Translations under genes and position numbers: made by a program
Part shown: piece after piece, positions 4,975 through 6,502 of the stretch
Numbering within the stretch: position 1 is the stretch's first letter
Layout: each line of letters opens with the position of its first letter
Assembly: GCA_020724185.1 (NCBI GenBank)
Contig: DYHL01000031.1
Span: 1 to 6,502 of the forward strand
DNA from: Candidatus Nitrosymbiomonas sp.
GTDB taxonomy: Bacteria > Sysuimicrobiota > Sysuimicrobiia > Sysuimicrobiales > Humicultoraceae
Length of the DNA stretch: 6,502 nt
Reading direction: 5' to 3'
Notes under the pieces: generated by a model
The model's database searches: none
Told to the model about the DNA's origin: nothing
What the model saw: only the letters and a program-made list of their open reading frames with translations

Positions 4975-6465
4975 ATGCCACTGCCCCGCCGCCTGCTGAT
5001 CGCCAACCGCGGCGAGATAGCCGTGCGCATCGTGCGCGCCTGCCGCGACCTTGGGATTGAACCGGTGGCAGTGCACGCGCCCGTGGACGCGACCGCTCCC
5101 CATGTCCGCCTGGCCGGCGATGCCCTGCCGCTACCTGGCGACTCACCGGCCGAGGGCTACCTGAACGGCCCCAAACTGGTGGAACTTGCCAAGAGGTGCG
5201 GCGCCACCGCCATCCACCCCGGGTACGGATTCCTCTCTGAGAACCCTTCCTTCGCGGCGGCTTGCGAGGCGGCGGGCATCGCGTTTGTCGGCCCGCCCGC
5301 CGCGGTGCTGGAGATGTGCGGGGACAAGGCCGTGACCCGTGCTGCCGTGGCATCGGCAGGAGTCCCGGTGCTGCCGGGATCGGGATCGGTGGACGACGCC
5401 GAGGCACTGGGCGCGGCCGAGGCAGTCGGCTTTCCGCTGCTGATCAAGGCAGCCGGCGGAGGTGGCGGCAAAGGGATCCACCTGGTGCGTTCGCCCGACG
5501 CGCTGCCTGGCGCCTTGCGGCTGGCCAGGGGTGAGGCGCAGACCGCCTTCGGGGATCCCCGCGTCTATCTCGAGAGATGGGTGGAGCGGCCACGGCACGT
5601 CGAGGTGCAGATCCTGGCGGACCACTCCGGAGGCGTGATCCATCTGGGCGAGCGCGCCTGCTCGGTGCAGCGCCGCCACCAGAAACTGATCGAGGAGGCC
5701 CCGGCCCCGGGCATCTCCCCTGGCCTGCGCGATGCGCTGCTGGATGCCGCGATTCGCGTGACGCGCGCGTTAGGCTACCGCAACGCCGGTACCGTGGAGT
5801 TCCTCCTGGACGGCGAGGCGTTCTTCTTCATAGAGGTCAACGCCCGGCTCCAGGTGGAGCACCCGGTGACCGAGATGGTAACGGGAGTAGACCTGGTGGC
5901 TGCCCAAATAGCCATCGCAGGCGGAGAACGCCTTCCGTTCGCGCAGGGAGAGGTGCGCCACTTTGGGTGCGCCATCGAGTGCCGCATCAGCGCCGAAGAC
6001 CCGCACGGCGGGTTTCTTCCCTCGCTGGGGAGGATTGACGGCGTGATCGAACCCCAAGGCCCGGGCATCCGCGTGGACAGCGGGTTCCGGGCCGGGTGCG
6101 TGGTGTCCCGGCATTACGATCCCCTACTGTCGAAGGTGGTGGCCTGGGGCCGCGATCGCGCCGAGGCGACCGCCCGGATGAGGCGCGCGCTCGCCGAGTA
6201 CGCTATCTCAGGCGTGGACACGACGATCCCGTTTCATCGCTGGGCGCTGGAGCAGCCGGCCTTCCTGGAGGGGGCCTACGACGTGCGGTTCGCCGAGGAG
6301 TGGGACAGCATGACCCCGTCGCAGGAAGCCGAGCGTCTGGCCGAGGTGGCGGCGGCCGCCTGGCTACGACGGAAAGCAGCGGCATCCGTGCTTGTCTCTG
6401 ACGGTCCTGCCGCCGGTCCCACATCCAGGTGGATTGCCGCGGCAAGGGAAGAGGGTCTCCGGTGA
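4975..6465 (+). CDS. accC: biotin carboxylase subunit of acyl-CoA carboxylase
   Basis: This 496-aa ATP-grasp enzyme carboxylates biotin on its carrier protein using ATP, Mg2+ and bicarbonate. ATG 4975 gives the canonical start MPLPRRLLIANRGEIAVRIVRAC; the frame stays open upstream inside the GNAT gene, but that part is not family-like. The domains are: a biotin carboxylase N-domain (1-112, HPGYGFLSEN at 81-90); ATP-grasp (about 113-330) with Lys118 in GDK, Lys158, the glycine loop GGGGGKG (161-167), His208 and Lys237; and a C-domain (about 330-440). The catalytic set is complete: Glu275, Glu287, Asn289, Arg291, Glu295 and Arg337, equivalent by family recall to E. coli Glu276, Glu288, Asn290, Arg292, Glu296 and Arg338. 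A tail of about 50 residues after the C-domain resembles the linker preceding the biotin domain in fused alpha subunits, but the protein stops before any biotin-accepting MKM motif. A carrier must therefore be encoded elsewhere. GAGGA at 4955-4959 is a distant ribosome site (15-base spacer). Confidence 0.95.
   Translation: MPLPRRLLIANRGEIAVRIVRACRDLGIEPVAVHAPVDATAPHVRLAGDALPLPGDSPAEGYLNGPKLVELAKRCGATAIHPGYGFLSENPSFAAACEAAGIAFVGPPAAVLEMCGDKAVTRAAVASAGVPVLPGSGSVDDAEALGAAEAVGFPLLIKAAGGGGGKGIHLVRSPDALPGALRLARGEAQTAFGDPRVYLERWVERPRHVEVQILADHSGGVIHLGERACSVQRRHQKLIEEAPAPGISPGLRDALLDAAIRVTRALGYRNAGTVEFLLDGEAFFFIEVNARLQVEHPVTEMVTGVDLVAAQIAIAGGERLPFAQGEVRHFGCAIECRISAEDPHGGFLPSLGRIDGVIEPQGPGIRVDSGFRAGCVVSRHYDPLLSKVVAWGRDRAEATARMRRALAEYAISGVDTTIPFHRWALEQPAFLEGAYDVRFAEEWDSMTPSQEAERLAEVAAAAWLRRKAAASVLVSDGPAAGPTSRWIAAAREEGLR
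6451..6455 (+). promoter_or_regulatory. Shine-Dalgarno site for the last, truncated gene
   Basis: GAGGG lies 6 bases before the GTG at 6462, inside the end of the biotin carboxylase gene. With the GTGA start-stop overlap it supports a real, translationally coupled start there. Confidence 0.5.
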
Positions 6466-6502
6466 CGGGAGTTCTTCTGGAACCGCTGGCAGGCGCCGAG
6501 TG
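6462..6502 (+). CDS. start of a gene cut by the right edge; possible biotin carrier protein
   Basis: GTG 6462 overlaps the biotin carboxylase stop (GTGA: GTG 6462-6464, TGA 6463-6465) and opens MTGVLLEPLAGAE before the window ends. The GAGGG ribosome site 6 bases upstream and the overlap argue that it is real and coupled. A biotin carboxyl carrier subunit is expected at this place, because neither visible subunit carries a biotin-accepting domain and the biotin carboxylase ends in what looks like the linker to one. The phrase PLAG also occurs in many biotinyl domains. Thirteen residues cannot settle this; another pathway enzyme is equally possible from sequence alone. Confidence 0.5.
   Translation, partial: MTGVLLEPLAGAE

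Noticed and set aside
1..6502. Mobile element, CRISPR array, tRNA or phage genes
   Set aside because: No transposase or integrase motifs, no regularly spaced repeats and no cloverleaf-like segment were seen. Base composition and codon use look uniform across the window.

Overview
This is a GC-rich, densely coding bacterial window. Every supported gene reads on the + strand and there are no gaps over about 110 bases. The proteins are rich in Arg, Ala and Gly, and starts are mixed ATG and GTG. An NAD-dependent DNA ligase marks it as bacterial. A membrane-anchored GerMN-domain protein and an Hfq-like domain with the [YF]KH signature loosely suggest an uncultured high-GC lineage near the Bacillota or a related Gram-positive-type phylum. 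No rRNA or taxon-specific marker is present, so this placement is weak.

Layout. (1) 1-1074: the C-terminal half of NAD-dependent DNA ligase LigA, cut by the left edge. (2) 1088-1597: a small single-pass membrane protein with a GerMN domain, starting 13 bases after ligA. (3) 1598-1708: a 111-base spacer with two short inverted repeats and a Shine-Dalgarno (SD) site. (4) 1709-2860: a 383-aa protein with two conserved-looking domains of unknown function, a repetitive Gly/Pro/Thr linker and a C-terminal Hfq/Sm-like domain. A strong SD and an in-frame GTG lie just before the Hfq-like part, so that part may also be made as a separate 93-aa protein. (5) 2867-4414: the carboxyltransferase (beta) subunit of a propionyl-CoA-type carboxylase. 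(6) 4415-4492: a 78-base spacer with a three-fold GAATC..CCAG motif. (7) 4493-4966: a GNAT acetyltransferase. (8) 4975-6465: biotin carboxylase. (9) 6462 to the right edge: the first 13 codons of another gene, overlapping the biotin carboxylase stop.

How they work together. The biotin carboxylase would carboxylate biotin using ATP and bicarbonate. The carboxyltransferase would move that carboxyl to an acyl-CoA, most likely propionyl-CoA to give (S)-methylmalonyl-CoA. The missing piece is a biotin carrier protein, and the truncated last gene is the natural candidate, though its 13 visible residues do not prove it. The 6-base gap, the 8-base gap and the overlapping start suggest co-transcription and translational coupling from the Hfq-like gene through the last gene. 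A GNAT enzyme inside a carboxylase operon, and an Hfq-like domain fused to uncharacterised domains directly upstream, are the two features that ordinary housekeeping does not explain. The ligA-gerMN pair looks like ordinary chromosomal background.
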